A DNA stretch of 64,000 nucleotides from Epilithonimonas arachidiradicis (GCF_003610695.1 NZ_RAQH01000006.1:124001-188000); one strand, 5' to 3'; positions 35,856 to 44,810 are shown, counted from the stretch's first letter. Program-made: numbers and translations. Notes: generated by a model from the letters alone, not told the origin.

Positions 35856-35887
35856 AAAATTCCTTCAATTAAAACTGAAGGAATTTT
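35856..35887 (-). terminator. Hairpin terminator of asnS
   Basis: A 12-bp perfect stem (35856-35867 with 35876-35887) with a T-tract on the minus strand, between asnS and the toxin-antitoxin genes. Confidence 0.85.
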
Positions 35888-35910
35888 ACTTTTTATATTC
35901 AAGTTAATGC

Positions 35911-37359
35911 TTAAAACTCTGCGTTTTTCGGTGTTCTTGGGAAAGGAATCACGTCTCTGATGTTGGTCATTCCTGTTACAAAAAGCACCAATCTTTCCAA
36001 TCCTAATCCAAAGCCAGCGTGCGGCACAGAACCGAATCTTCTCGTATCCATATACCACCAAAGTTCTTCTTCATCAACGTGCATTTCTGCCATTTTCGTT
36101 TTCAGAACATCCAGTCTTGCTTCTCTTTCAGAACCGCCGATGATTTCTCCAATTCCTGGGAAAAGAACGTCCATTGCTGCAACGGTTTTGTTATCATCAT
36201 TCAGTTTCATGTAGAAAGCCTTGATTTCTTTCGGGTAATCAAACAAAACAACTGGGCTTTCAAAATGTTTTTCAACTAAGAATCTCTCGTGCTCAGACTG
36301 TAAATCGGTTCCCCATTTCTCAACAGGGTATTGAAATTTTCCTTTTTTGTTTTCTTTAGAATTCAATAAGATTTCAATTGCTTCTGTGTAAGAAACTCTC
36401 TTGAATCTTTTTGCAATCACATTTTCCAGCTTTTCGATAAGACCTTCTTTTGCTCTTTCTTTTTCTGGTTTTGATTTTTGCTCTTCCTCAAAACGTTTGT
36501 CAAGGAATTCCAAATCGTCTTTGCAATTGTCCAAAACATATTTAATCACATATTTTAAGAAGTCTTCTGCCAAATCAATATTGTCTTCCAAATTGTTGAA
36601 AGCAACTTCCGGCTCAATCATCCAGAACTCAGCTAAGTGACGTGTTGTGTTAGAATTCTCTGCACGGAACGTTGGTCCGAAAGTATAAATTCTTCCCAAT
36701 CCCATTGCCGCGGTTTCACCTTCCAATTGTCCGGAAACCGTCAGGCTGGTTTTCTTACCAAAGAAATCCTGGGAAAAATCGATATCGCCTTCTTCTGTTT
36801 TTGGAATATTATCAAGGTCAAAATTCGTAACGCCGAACATTTCTCCGGCACCTTCTGCATCAGCTCCCGTAATTACTGGTGTGTTGATATAGAAAAACTG
36901 ATTTTGGTTGAAGAATTGATGAACCGCAAAACTCACAGCGTGACGTACTCTGAAAACGGCACCAAACAAATTGGTTCTGAATCTCAAATGGGCCTGCTCA
37001 CGCAATTTCTCCAAACTGTGTTTCTTCGGTTGAAGAATGGTTGCCTGTAATTCGTCAAAGAAATTATCTCCAAGAACCGTAATTTTCTTAGCGATGATTT
37101 CCACCGTTTGACCAGCACCTTGACTTTCCACAACTTCACCTACAACTTTCAAAGACGAAGCAGTATTGATTTTCTTGATAGTTTCTTCGTCGAAATTTTC
37201 AAAATCTACTACAATTTGCAAATTATTAATCGTAGAACCGTCATTCAATGCGATAAAGCGATTGGAACGAAACGCACGAACCCAACCCTGAACGGTGATG
37301 TCGTGATGCAATACTTTTTTGTAATCTGCCAAAAGGTCTTTAATAGTCTGTCTTTTCAT
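35911..37359 (-). CDS. asnS: Asparaginyl-tRNA synthetase
   Basis: 482 residues: an OB-fold anticodon-binding domain (to about 110; [20 protein letters not shown]), then a class II catalytic core with motif 2 ([22 protein letters not shown]) and motif 3 ([12 protein letters not shown]). The pattern [12 protein letters not shown] and the long insertion at about 280-330 are those of bacterial AsnRS rather than AspRS. It charges tRNA-Asn with asparagine. Full length, single gene, closed by a terminator. Confidence 0.95.
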   Translation of the reverse strand: MKRQTIKDLLADYKKVLHHDITVQGWVRAFRSNRFIALNDGSTINNLQIVVDFENFDEETIKKINTASSLKVVGEVVESQGAGQTVEIIAKKITVLGDNFFDELQATILQPKKHSLEKLREQAHLRFRTNLFGAVFRVRHAVSFAVHQFFNQNQFFYINTPVITGADAEGAGEMFGVTNFDLDNIPKTEEGDIDFSQDFFGKKTSLTVSGQLEGETAAMGLGRIYTFGPTFRAENSNTTRHLAEFWMIEPEVAFNNLEDNIDLAEDFLKYVIKYVLDNCKDDLEFLDKRFEEEQKSKPEKERAKEGLIEKLENVIAKRFKRVSYTEAIEILLNSKENKKGKFQYPVEKWGTDLQSEHERFLVEKHFESPVVLFDYPKEIKAFYMKLNDDNKTVAAMDVLFPGIGEIIGGSEREARLDVLKTKMAEMHVDEEELWWYMDTRRFGSVPHAGFGLGLERLVLFVTGMTNIRDVIPFPRTPKNAEF

Positions 37360-37469
37360 TTTAGTAAAACTTTTGTGAAGTTTCTGTTTTAAAATTAAGT
37401 GAGTGCAAATTTAGGAAAAATCGCTGTAAGTCCTTAATTACATTTAGAGTTTCTATCTTTTATATCAAA

Positions 37470-38069
37470 TCAATTCAATAAAACTGATTTTCTAATACTT
37501 TTTCCCTGACGGATTTTCCACGCGTGATAAGAACTCGGAACATCGAATTGCCATATCGGTAAAATCAAAATGATTAAAATGACATCAATGTGAGAAATTA
37601 ATCCGAGAATCAGACATAAATAAAATGCCCAATTTGCCGTGCTGAAACCTATCAAAAATGTGAAAGCTAATAATAAACTCAGTCCCCAAAATTTGGAAAG
37701 CCAAGCGTGCGTGCAGGTCTCTTTCCCGAATTTCCAAAAACTGATAATGTAACACAACGCTTCCATTCCGAAAATCAAAGAAATGCTTTTCCAGTGATCT
37801 TTGATGATTTCGGAATTTAGCCAATAAGTCGAAAATCCGATTGCCAGCCAGAAGACTAAATCCGTTTGACTATCCAACCTTCTTAATTTTTCGGATGAAA
37901 CACCAACTTTTCGGGCGATAATTCCATCAAAAATATCAGTCAGTAATCCAAAATACATTAGAAATAAAATTATAGTCCTTGATTTTTCTCCAACAAAATA
38001 TCCTAAATATAGAATGGCAATTGCTGAGAGAAATCTTAGTAGAATTAATAAATAAGGAATTGTTTTCAT
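37470..38069 (-). CDS. CDP-alcohol phosphatidyltransferase family protein
   Basis: 199 residues with about six membrane helices. The family motif reads D45-IF-D48-G49-II-A52-R53...D66-SQT-D70, so all four Asp residues and the first Gly are present. The second conserved Gly, expected eight residues after R53, is Leu62. Members transfer a phosphatidyl group from CDP-diacylglycerol to an alcohol in the inner membrane; the acceptor (glycerol-3-phosphate, serine or inositol) cannot be read from the sequence. It overlaps the upstream gene by 4 bp (ATGA), so the two are translationally coupled. Confidence 0.8.
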   Translation of the reverse strand: MKTIPYLLILLRFLSAIAILYLGYFVGEKSRTIILFLMYFGLLTDIFDGIIARKVGVSSEKLRRLDSQTDLVFWLAIGFSTYWLNSEIIKDHWKSISLIFGMEALCYIISFWKFGKETCTHAWLSKFWGLSLLLAFTFLIGFSTANWAFYLCLILGLISHIDVILIILILPIWQFDVPSSYHAWKIRQGKSIRKSVLLN

Positions 38070-38752
38070 AATTTTTTAGTTTTAAAGTTCCAGTTGATGA
38101 TTGGTAATTGTCGCTTTTCGTTTTTGTTCCAAAGTCCTATCTGGATATTTTTTCCGGTTTTACTTTTATTGATTAATCCAAATTGAACACCTTCTAGTTT
38201 ATCTGAATCATTAACTAATCCAACTTGAAAACCTTTAAAATCATTGATTTCATTAAGTCCAGAAATTGAAATTCCTCTTCCTACTTTTGCTGAATTACCG
38301 AAGCAGGAGAAATAGAAACCGTTCAGGCTTTCTACATAAGTTCCGAAAAATGTGAAGGATATTCCATTCATTTTTCTTCCATTATTATAGACCGAAAAAT
38401 TTATTCCGTTGTGACTTGTGTTTTTTAAGAAACCGCCAAAAGATATATTGACGCCATTAACAATCGATGTTTCGTTCCCGGGAAATCTATCCGGTTTATA
38501 AAAGCAAATCCAGACAATTGCCAATGGATTGATTTCTAAATTTAGTCCATTAATGATTTTAGGTTTTTTAATGTTTTGATTACCAAGTGATTCGTAGGCT
38601 TCATCCAAACCTAATCCAATTGCCAATCCATTTACATTGTTAATTTTTTGAGAAATTGGTGTGAACCTTATTATACTAATGCTATCAGATTTACTTTGTC
38701 CATAAGACATTGTACTTATATAAATGAACAGTAATAATAATTTCGTTTTCAT
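38066..38752 (-). CDS. LA_2272-like surface repeat protein
   Basis: 228 residues with signal peptide MKTKLLLLFIYISTMSYGQ. The mature chain is built of about ten short repeats of the type G-I/V-x-h-G-hhN (VNGVNISFGG, MNGISFTFFG, LNGFYFSCFG, FKGFQVGLVN, LEGVQFGLIN, KNIQIGLWN), which would form a beta-solenoid or barrel surface. This matches the LA_2272/LA_2273 surface repeat family by appearance. It is coupled to a membrane phosphatidyltransferase gene downstream. Function unknown. Confidence 0.75.
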   Translation of the reverse strand: MKTKLLLLFIYISTMSYGQSKSDSISIIRFTPISQKINNVNGLAIGLGLDEAYESLGNQNIKKPKIINGLNLEINPLAIVWICFYKPDRFPGNETSIVNGVNISFGGFLKNTSHNGINFSVYNNGRKMNGISFTFFGTYVESLNGFYFSCFGNSAKVGRGISISGLNEINDFKGFQVGLVNDSDKLEGVQFGLINKSKTGKNIQIGLWNKNEKRQLPIINWNFKTKKL

Positions 38753-38834
38753 AGCAATTAATTTAAAATTGATGAGACAAAATTATTTCCGAATCCCAAC
38801 TTTATAAATGCGGAAATGAATTAATATTTTTTTC

Positions 38835-38842
38835 TAAATTTG
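38835..38842 (+). promoter_or_regulatory. -7 promoter box close to the GTG start of the HTH protein
   Basis: TAAATTTG fits TAnnTTTG and lies 15 nt upstream of the GTG at 38858, so a transcript would have a leader of only about 10 nt. This supports the GTG start. Confidence 0.45.
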
Positions 38843-38857
38843 TGAAAATCGCAAAAG

Positions 38858-39793
38858 GTGTATCAGGAACTTTTATTGAAAGAGATCAGAAACAAAATCG
38901 GAGACAAATCTCTGAATGATGAGTTGGCGAATGTCCTCAACATCAGCTACGACGCAGCGCACAGAAGAACCTCGATGAAATCCAAATTTTCGTTGGAAGA
39001 AAGTTTACAGCTTGCGAAGTTTTACAACATTTCGTTGGATAGATTTCTAGAAAATACGGATAATCTTTTGGTTAAGAAGACGAAAGCAGTCAATAAAATT
39101 GAGGATTTACATTCGTTTTTTGATAATACTTTAGATATTTTGAATGCTATTCAGTTTTCGGAGAATTCTGTAATTTATTATTCTGCGAAGGATATTCCGT
39201 TTTTTTATACTGTTTCAGATACGTTATTGTCGAGATTCAAAATCTATGTTTGGATGAATTTGCTTAATTCCAAACAGGTTTTTATTCCGTTTCAGGATTT
39301 CCAGCCACAACAATTTAATTCAAAAACTAAAATTCTGAGAGAGATTTATGAAGGACAAAATGTAATAGAGCTTTGGAATGATATGACAATTTCAAGTATT
39401 TTACTTCAGGTTTCCTTTTATTTTGAAATTGGACTTCTCAAAAAAGAAGATGCTGTAAACATACTTTCAGAACTGGATGATTTGATTCATTACATAGAAA
39501 ACAAAACGGAAACTAATCCTCGTTTTCAGATTTATCAGAACGAGTTGGTTCATCTTTCCAATGATATTTTTATCTCGAATGGTTCGCAGTCCACAATGGC
39601 GATTCCTTGTAATATGTTTGGATATCTATTGACAAACGATACAAAAACCTGTAAGGAAACTTTGAATTATTTTGAACATCAAATTAAAAACTGTAAATCT
39701 CTGAACACAGCTGGAAATAGAGACAGAAAGCTGTTTTTCAATAGAATGCAAACTCAAATAGAAAATTTGAAAACGAAATTACAATTTCTTTAA
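38858..39793 (+). CDS. Helix-turn-helix regulator with helical C-terminal domain
   Basis: 311 residues starting at GTG. The N-terminal 60 residues contain a helix-turn-helix (SLNDELANVLNISYDAAHRR), XRE-like, followed by a mostly helical domain (about 90-305) with no named family. GTG is the only good start: an in-frame TGA lies 15 bp upstream (38843), and the next Met is 40 residues in, after the HTH. A -7 box sits just upstream. The next gene (membrane protein) follows after 23 bp and may be its target or partner. Confidence 0.75.
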   Translation: MYQELLLKEIRNKIGDKSLNDELANVLNISYDAAHRRTSMKSKFSLEESLQLAKFYNISLDRFLENTDNLLVKKTKAVNKIEDLHSFFDNTLDILNAIQFSENSVIYYSAKDIPFFYTVSDTLLSRFKIYVWMNLLNSKQVFIPFQDFQPQQFNSKTKILREIYEGQNVIELWNDMTISSILLQVSFYFEIGLLKKEDAVNILSELDDLIHYIENKTETNPRFQIYQNELVHLSNDIFISNGSQSTMAIPCNMFGYLLTNDTKTCKETLNYFEHQIKNCKSLNTAGNRDRKLFFNRMQTQIENLKTKLQFL

Positions 39794-39816
39794 ATGCTAT
39801 TAAAAAAACACTTATT

Positions 39817-40515
39817 TTGAAAAAAACAACATCACAATCTTCTAACTCCATACTCGAAACCATAGAGCCAAGCTTGCTTTTTGCCGATTTTCTGATGATG
39901 GGATTTATGGCATTCAAATATTATATGCTTTGGAGTAATCCGCAAATTGGCGATGCTACAAGTATTTTCCAAATGGCAGGATTGATGGGGTTCGAGTTCG
40001 TTATGATCCACTCTGGTGTATTAATGGCTATAATGCCAAAATGGCTTTCGTTGATAGTTTTTGCTCCCTTTTATGGATTATTTGCTTGGGCTTTCAACAA
40101 AATAATTGGTGGAGATAATTTGGTAACATACATTTATATGATTGCGGTATTCAACAGGATGCGTTTTGCTTTTTTCAATGTAAATGAAGATATGAAACAA
40201 AAGCAAGTTGGGCGATCTGTTTTTGCGGCAATGTTTTATTTTTTCCTTGTATTTGGAGTTGTGCTTGGCTCATCGCTCATCCCAGAATTAGGATTAAATG
40301 AAGCTAATCTTGAAAGAATCGGCTATGCTGAAGCCAAAACACACGGCGGACTTTTCCTGGATGAACCCAAAACAGCCATTTGCTTGGGAACCATTTATTA
40401 TTTAGGTTTATGTTTATTTTCCTTACCAGGTAAATGGTTTTGGGATGAACAGAAATGGGAGGCGAGAACAAAAAAATGGACTAATTCGATAGAAAATTAC
40501 AAAAAAAATAAATGA
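39817..40515 (+). CDS. Multi-pass membrane protein of unknown function
   Basis: 232 residues with five or six predicted membrane helices (PSLLFADFLMMGFMAFKYYMLW, GVLMAIMPKWLSLIVFAPFYGLFAWAF, VFAAMFYFFLVFGVVLGSSLI, AICLGTIYYLGLCLFSLPG). The start is taken as TTG at 39817, because an ATG start would be residue 27, after the first hydrophobic segment begins; the start is uncertain. It follows the HTH gene by 23 bp. No family could be named. It ends 35 bp before a decayed rimM fragment. Confidence 0.65.
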   Translation: MKKTTSQSSNSILETIEPSLLFADFLMMGFMAFKYYMLWSNPQIGDATSIFQMAGLMGFEFVMIHSGVLMAIMPKWLSLIVFAPFYGLFAWAFNKIIGGDNLVTYIYMIAVFNRMRFAFFNVNEDMKQKQVGRSVFAAMFYFFLVFGVVLGSSLIPELGLNEANLERIGYAEAKTHGGLFLDEPKTAICLGTIYYLGLCLFSLPGKWFWDEQKWEARTKKWTNSIENYKKNK

Positions 40516-40550
40516 ATAAATAAACAATCGCTTTATCAAAAAAACGTTAT

Positions 40551-40690
40551 TTACTTATTCTTTTTAGAAGGCGCCAAAAAAAACATTCATCAAACCTTGT
40601 GACAAAACATTTTTGATAAATTACTCCTAGACAGTTCACTTCCAAACCCTAATCTGAATGGAATGGTGATTTCCTTGCTAGAAAGATTGT
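40551..40690 (-). pseudogene. Remnant of a rimM 3' end
   Basis: Read on the minus strand, this stretch translates as KEITIPF...NLSKMF...FFLAPSKKNK, aligning with the end of the intact RimM at 43375-43917 (KEIIIPI...KFIKMF...VFLIPSKKDE). There is one codon deletion and two consecutive in-frame TGA codons where the intact protein has LM. DNA similarity is visible, for example in CATCAAACC, TTCACTTCCA and GGTGATTTCC. Only the last 45-50 codons are present, and no start exists. It lies in an otherwise non-coding 237-bp gap. Confidence 0.7.
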
Positions 40691-40752
40691 GATACAAGAT
40701 TGTTTTTTAATAAAATGTATGAACAAATTGATAATCTAAAACAAAAACTATA

Positions 40753-41553
40753 ATGAAAAACCTTCGTAATGGCGAATTTTTTGGACAGACCAATGAAAAG
40801 CTCAACTTTGATGGATTGACCATTACGGATACCGAATACACGCATCCTTACGTCGATTGGCATTATCACGAGAATCCTTATTTTACGTTTTTGCTTCAGG
40901 GAAATATGACGGAAGGGAATAAGAAAGAAATATACGATTGCTCTGTCGGAACTTTGCTTTACCATCATTGGGAAGACGCGCATTACAACATCAAACCGGA
41001 CATTTTCACCAGAGGTTTTCATATCGAAATTACGGAAGAATGGTTTAGAAAGTTTCAGGTTTCAAAGGATAATTTGGAAGGCAGTTTCAATATCAAAAAT
41101 CCAGTTTTCAAATTATTGATTTACCAGATTTTCAAAGAATCAAAATTGAATGATAATTCTTTTGAATTGAGTATTAATCAAACTTTATTGAATCTTTTTA
41201 GCCAATTGTCCAATCAGAAAAGCTCTTCTGAAAAGAAACCGATTTGGGTTAATCAGATCGATGAAATTCTTCACGAAAGTTTTACGGATAAATTAAATCT
41301 AACAGAACTTTCCCAAACTCTGAATATTCATCCGATGCATCTCAGTCGGGATTTTCAGAAATATTTCCATTGTAATTTGGGCGAATATATCAGAAAACTG
41401 AAAGTCGAAAAATCATTGATTTTATTAAATCAAAATGATTCTTTGTCTGAAGTTGCTTTGGAATGCGGATTTGCAGACCAAAGTCATTTTATCCGATGTT
41501 TCAAAGAAAATATCGGAATTACACCGTTGAAATTTAAAAATATTCTGAAATAA
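40753..41553 (+). CDS. AraC-family transcriptional regulator
   Basis: 266 residues: an N-terminal cupin-like sensor domain (HPYVDWHYHENPYFTFLLQGNMTEG), then a C-terminal AraC domain with two helix-turn-helices (LTELSQTLNIHPMHLSRDF and LSEVALECGFADQSHFIRCFKENIGITPLKFK). No membrane anchor, so it is a soluble cytoplasmic regulator of unknown ligand. It is followed by a secreted serine hydrolase, which may be its target (inference). Confidence 0.9.
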   Translation: MKNLRNGEFFGQTNEKLNFDGLTITDTEYTHPYVDWHYHENPYFTFLLQGNMTEGNKKEIYDCSVGTLLYHHWEDAHYNIKPDIFTRGFHIEITEEWFRKFQVSKDNLEGSFNIKNPVFKLLIYQIFKESKLNDNSFELSINQTLLNLFSQLSNQKSSSEKKPIWVNQIDEILHESFTDKLNLTELSQTLNIHPMHLSRDFQKYFHCNLGEYIRKLKVEKSLILLNQNDSLSEVALECGFADQSHFIRCFKENIGITPLKFKNILK

Positions 41554-41568
41554 ATTTTTCGTTTTCCT

Positions 41569-41652
41569 GCAAAAGTCACAAAAGTTTTAGTGATTTCTTC
41601 AACTATCAAAATGCTTGTGCTCTTTGTGAAAATCTTTGTGCCTTTGTGGTTA
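41569..41652. repeat. Empty relative of the GxxExxY cassette
   Basis: The left end GCAAAAGTCACAAAAGTTTT matches the left end of the cassette at 23148, and the right end (AATCTTTGTGCCTTTGTGGTT with TAA) matches its right end with small changes. Only about 40 unrelated bases lie between. It sits in the gap between the AraC and serine hydrolase genes. Confidence 0.55.
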
Positions 41653-41723
41653 ATTTCATCGATGTTAATTTCATTCTATTTTTTCCGGAATTCAAAGTCT
41701 AATTTTGTCAGATAAAATTTACA

Positions 41724-43367
41724 ATGAAATCAACTTTTTTATTTCTCCTGATTTTCGTCTTCGGATTTTCTCAAAGTCAAACTAAAAATATCGTTGAGCC
41801 TGAAAAAATCGAAAATCCCATTCAGAAAAAGCATTTGAACCAGATTCTGTTTTTAGATAAAGTAGTTTCAATTGAAAATCTCCAGGAGTCTGATTTTCTT
41901 AAAACAATGACTTTTCAGGAAGATAAAGATTTTGATGTTCGTGTTTTTTTGGATAATTCTTTGGTCAATTATCTTCATCAGCTTGATAATTCTTTGACCA
42001 TTGATGAATTAGTTAAAAAAGGAAATTACCAATTCAGTTTCTATGTTGACGGAAAATTGATTTATACCGAAAATCTAAATTCCGGAGCGGGAAAAATGGA
42101 AGATAAAAAAATTAAAACCAATTTTAGGATTCCGTTTCTGAATACGAAAAATGAAGATTCTTGGGGAAGATATCTTTGGATGAGGTTTTTCTTTGCAAAT
42201 GGCGGAATGGACGCTTTGGATGCTGGAAACCATACTTTGAAAATCGAAATCAAACCATATCTGAAAACTTCAACTCTGAAAGTTGGAAATGTGATTGCAT
42301 CAGGAGAAATCCAATTAATTGTTCCGAAAAAGAATGTTCCTGAAGAACAAATCGCAGTTCAAAAAATCAAACCAAACAGCGGTTGGAAAGTTTCTGATGA
42401 GAAAATCAACCAAGAAAAAATCAGACTTCTCAATCAAAAAATTGCTGAAAATAGATTCAGAGAAATTACGGGAATTGTTATGATTAAAGATGATAAATTA
42501 TTGCTGGAAGAATATTTCAACGGTTACGGAAGAGATAGTCTGAATGACACACGTTCGGTTGGGAAATCTTTTTCTTCAGCTTTGATGGGAATTGCAATCA
42601 AGGATGGTTACATTAAAAATGAAAATCAAACTCTGAAAGATTTCTATGATTTGAAACAATTCAAAAATTATTCTTTGAAAAAAGATAGTGTCACGCTTAA
42701 AAGTCTATTGACAATGAGTTCTGCTTTTGACGGAAACGACGAAGATTATGATTCTGCTGGAAATGAGGAGAATATGTATCCAACAGATAATTGGGTGAAA
42801 TTTACTTTGGATTTGCCAATGACTGAGAATAAGATTGGAAAAATTTGGCATTATTTCACGGCCGGCGTTGTTGTTACCGGAGATATTCTGGACAAATCTG
42901 TTCCGAACGGTTTAAAGGATTATGCAGAGAAAAAACTATTTCAACCACTTGGAATCACAAATTACAAATGGCAATTCACGCCTCAACAAAAACCTTCTCT
43001 AGCAGGCGGATTACGAATGCGGGCTTTGGATTTTGCTAAGTTTGGACAGCTTTACAAAAATAATGGAACTTGGAACGGAAAGAAGATTTTAGACAAAAAT
43101 TGGATTCAGAAATCTTTCACCAATTATTTTGCTGATAACAAAGAATCAGAAAGTTACGGTTACTTGTTTTGGCGAAAAGTCTATAAAGTCGGAAACAAAA
43201 GTTTTGAATCTTACCAATCCAGCGGAAATGGTGGAAACAAAATTATCATTTTTAAAGATCTTCCCATTGTAATAGTTATCACAGCAAAAGCTTATAACAG
43301 ACCTTACGCTCATTCTCAAGCTGATAAAATTGTTCAGGAATATCTGTTGCCTGCTATTTTGAATTAG
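41724..43367 (+). CDS. Secreted serine hydrolase, S12/beta-lactamase-related
   Basis: 547 residues: signal peptide MKSTFLFLLIFVFGFSQSQ, an N-terminal beta domain (to about 215), then the hydrolase domain with SVGK (S278, K281), YFT (Y377, T379) and GNGG (501-504, in place of KTG). It differs from the hydrolase at 11839-13485 in domain order and motif details, so it is a distant homologue rather than a recent copy. Likely a periplasmic or secreted esterase/peptidase. It lies between the GxxExxY-like repeat and rimM. Confidence 0.83.
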   Translation: MKSTFLFLLIFVFGFSQSQTKNIVEPEKIENPIQKKHLNQILFLDKVVSIENLQESDFLKTMTFQEDKDFDVRVFLDNSLVNYLHQLDNSLTIDELVKKGNYQFSFYVDGKLIYTENLNSGAGKMEDKKIKTNFRIPFLNTKNEDSWGRYLWMRFFFANGGMDALDAGNHTLKIEIKPYLKTSTLKVGNVIASGEIQLIVPKKNVPEEQIAVQKIKPNSGWKVSDEKINQEKIRLLNQKIAENRFREITGIVMIKDDKLLLEEYFNGYGRDSLNDTRSVGKSFSSALMGIAIKDGYIKNENQTLKDFYDLKQFKNYSLKKDSVTLKSLLTMSSAFDGNDEDYDSAGNEENMYPTDNWVKFTLDLPMTENKIGKIWHYFTAGVVVTGDILDKSVPNGLKDYAEKKLFQPLGITNYKWQFTPQQKPSLAGGLRMRALDFAKFGQLYKNNGTWNGKKILDKNWIQKSFTNYFADNKESESYGYLFWRKVYKVGNKSFESYQSSGNGGNKIIIFKDLPIVIVITAKAYNRPYAHSQADKIVQEYLLPAILN

Positions 43368-43374
43368 TGATTTC

Positions 43375-43917
43375 TTACTCGTCTTTTTTAGAAGGAATCA
43401 AGAACACATCCATCAAACCTTCCGGTAAAAACATCTTGATGAATTTTTCTTCACGATTCACTTCCAGAATCCAGTCTCTGATAATCGGAATGATGATTTC
43501 TTTTCCGGCAAGGTCAAGGATGAAATAATTCTGAGCAGTCTGGTCATTGATAGAAACAATATTGCCGCAAGTTTTTCCATCCGCTTCTCGGATTTCGAAA
43601 CCAATGACTTCGTGATAATAGAATTTTTTTCCCGTCAATGGAGGGAGTGTAGAAAGCGGAAGATAGACACCTTTTCCAAGCGATTGATTCACCAAGGCTT
43701 CGGAAGAATTCTTGAAAGAAATAATTTTGGTGTCCGCTTTGGACCAGGATTGTTTTTCCACAAAAAAAGGAACCAATAGACCATTGACTTCCACAAAAAT
43801 CGATTCCAATTTGTTGTACATCTCAGGTTGGTCTGTGTCCAGTTTCAGAATCACATTCCCTTGCAAACCGTGTGTTCTGGTAATCGTTCCTAAAAAATAG
43901 CAATCTTCTTTTCTCAT
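43375..43917 (-). CDS. rimM: Ribosome maturation factor RimM
   Basis: 180 residues: N-terminal RimM barrel (RKEDCYFLGTITRTHGLQGNVILKL), linker, and a PRC-barrel-like C-terminal domain (FYYHEVIGFEIREADG...FILDLAGKEIIIPI). It binds ribosomal protein S19 and helps assemble the 30S head. It follows rpsP on the same strand, as is normal for this locus in many bacteria, but a hairpin terminator lies between them. A decayed copy of its 3' end is at 40551. Confidence 0.95.
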   Translation of the reverse strand: MRKEDCYFLGTITRTHGLQGNVILKLDTDQPEMYNKLESIFVEVNGLLVPFFVEKQSWSKADTKIISFKNSSEALVNQSLGKGVYLPLSTLPPLTGKKFYYHEVIGFEIREADGKTCGNIVSINDQTAQNYFILDLAGKEIIIPIIRDWILEVNREEKFIKMFLPEGLMDVFLIPSKKDE

Positions 43918-43944
43918 TATTTCCGATGATGAATTTTATTAAAC

Positions 43945-43975
43945 AACAAAGACACGAAAACTTCGTGTCTTTGTT
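43945..43975. terminator. Hairpin terminator between rpsP and rimM
   Basis: A perfect 14-bp stem (43945-43958 with 43962-43975) with an AAC loop. It would end most rpsP transcripts and so lower rimM expression relative to rpsP. Confidence 0.85.
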
Positions 43976-43995
43976 TTGTATCTTTTGTTAAAGAA

Positions 43996-44568
43996 TTAAG
44001 CCTGAGTTTCTTCAGTTCCTTCTGCCTCAGCAGTTGGCTCTTCAGTAGCAGCTTCTTCTGTTGCAACTTCCTCAGCAGGAGCGTTAGCAGCCTCTTCAGC
44101 AGCTTTTGCATCAGCCTCAGCTTTCGCAGCAGCATCAATTCTTGCCTGGTTTACTTTTGCTTCAGCTTCCAGAGCTGCTTTTTTAGCATCAGCTTTAGCA
44201 GTTGATAAACCTTCAACTTTTCCTTGTACTTTAGCATCTTTTGCCTCAACCCAAGCAGCGAATCTCTTCTCAGCTTCAGCCTCGTCAAAAGCACCTTTAG
44301 CAACACCACCTTGAAGGTGTTTTTTGTACAAAGCACCTTTGTAAGAAAGGATAGCTCTTGCAGTATCAGTTGGTTGAGCTCCGTTGTTTAACCACTTTAC
44401 AGCAGAATCAACGTTCAAGTCGATAGTTGCAGGGTTTGTAATTGGGTTGTAAGTACCTAATTTTTCGATGAATCTACCATCTCTTCTAGCTCTTGCATCC
44501 GCAACTACGATGTGGAAGAAAGGTTTCCCTTTCGAACCGTGTCTTTGTAATCTGATTTTTACTGACAT
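43996..44568 (-). CDS. rpsP: 30S ribosomal protein S16 with C-terminal extension
   Basis: 190 residues. The first 80 or so are S16 ([42 protein letters not shown]...[11 protein letters not shown]). The remaining 100 are an Ala/Glu/Lys-rich, low-complexity helical tail ending in repeated [17 protein letters not shown]-type sequence. Such tails are common for S16 in Bacteroidetes and do not indicate damage. The promoter upstream is the best-matching in the window. Confidence 0.96.
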   Translation of the reverse strand: MSVKIRLQRHGSKGKPFFHIVVADARARRDGRFIEKLGTYNPITNPATIDLNVDSAVKWLNNGAQPTDTARAILSYKGALYKKHLQGGVAKGAFDEAEAEKRFAAWVEAKDAKVQGKVEGLSTAKADAKKAALEAEAKVNQARIDAAAKAEADAKAAEEAANAPAEEVATEEAATEEPTAEAEGTEETQA

Positions 44569-44615
44569 AAATTTTAAATTTGTGGGAACACGTCCCGGTT
44601 AAATGTTTGAGTTTG

Positions 44616-44645
44616 CAAAGATATAAAAAAAGTTTGATGTTCAAT
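44616..44645 (-). promoter_or_regulatory. rpsP promoter (TTG, N19, TATCTTTG)
   Basis: On the minus strand, TTG (44643-44645) and TATCTTTG (44616-44623) are separated by 19 bp, an excellent match to the Bacteroidetes housekeeping consensus. The mRNA would carry a leader of about 40 nt containing a small GGGA/TCCC hairpin (44584-44596). Confidence 0.75.
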
Positions 44646-44699
44646 AGCCTGAATTAAAAAATCTAAAAACCTTAAACATAGAACTTAAACTTTCAATAT

Positions 44700-44810
44700 T
44701 CAGGAGCCGGGAACCTGCTTTCAGATGCAATCTTTTTTGCATCACGCTTTGTCAGACTGAGATTCTCGAAGTCCACGCAAAAAAGGATTTCCACTGCAAT
44801 CAGGGCTATG
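44700..44810 (-). repeat. Dispersed flavobacterial element, copy B
   Basis: On the minus strand it reads from TAGCCCTGATTGCAGTGG through TCCTTTTTTGC, a variable loop, GCAAAAAAGATTGC, to GGCTCCTG. The paired TTTTTTGC/GCAAAAAA tracts match copies A and C. Its loop includes TGTCAGACTGAG...TCGAAG, which resembles the right end of the MITE-like repeats at 24889 and 25904. Confidence 0.6.

Noticed and set aside
43996-44138. The long Ala/Glu tail of S16 as a frameshift or fusion error
   Set aside because: The frame is continuous, ends in a clean stop before a terminator, and such tails are usual for S16 in this phylum.
44700-44810. Possible tRNA or known riboswitch upstream of rpsP
   Set aside because: No cloverleaf arms or riboswitch boxes; it matches the dispersed-element pattern instead.
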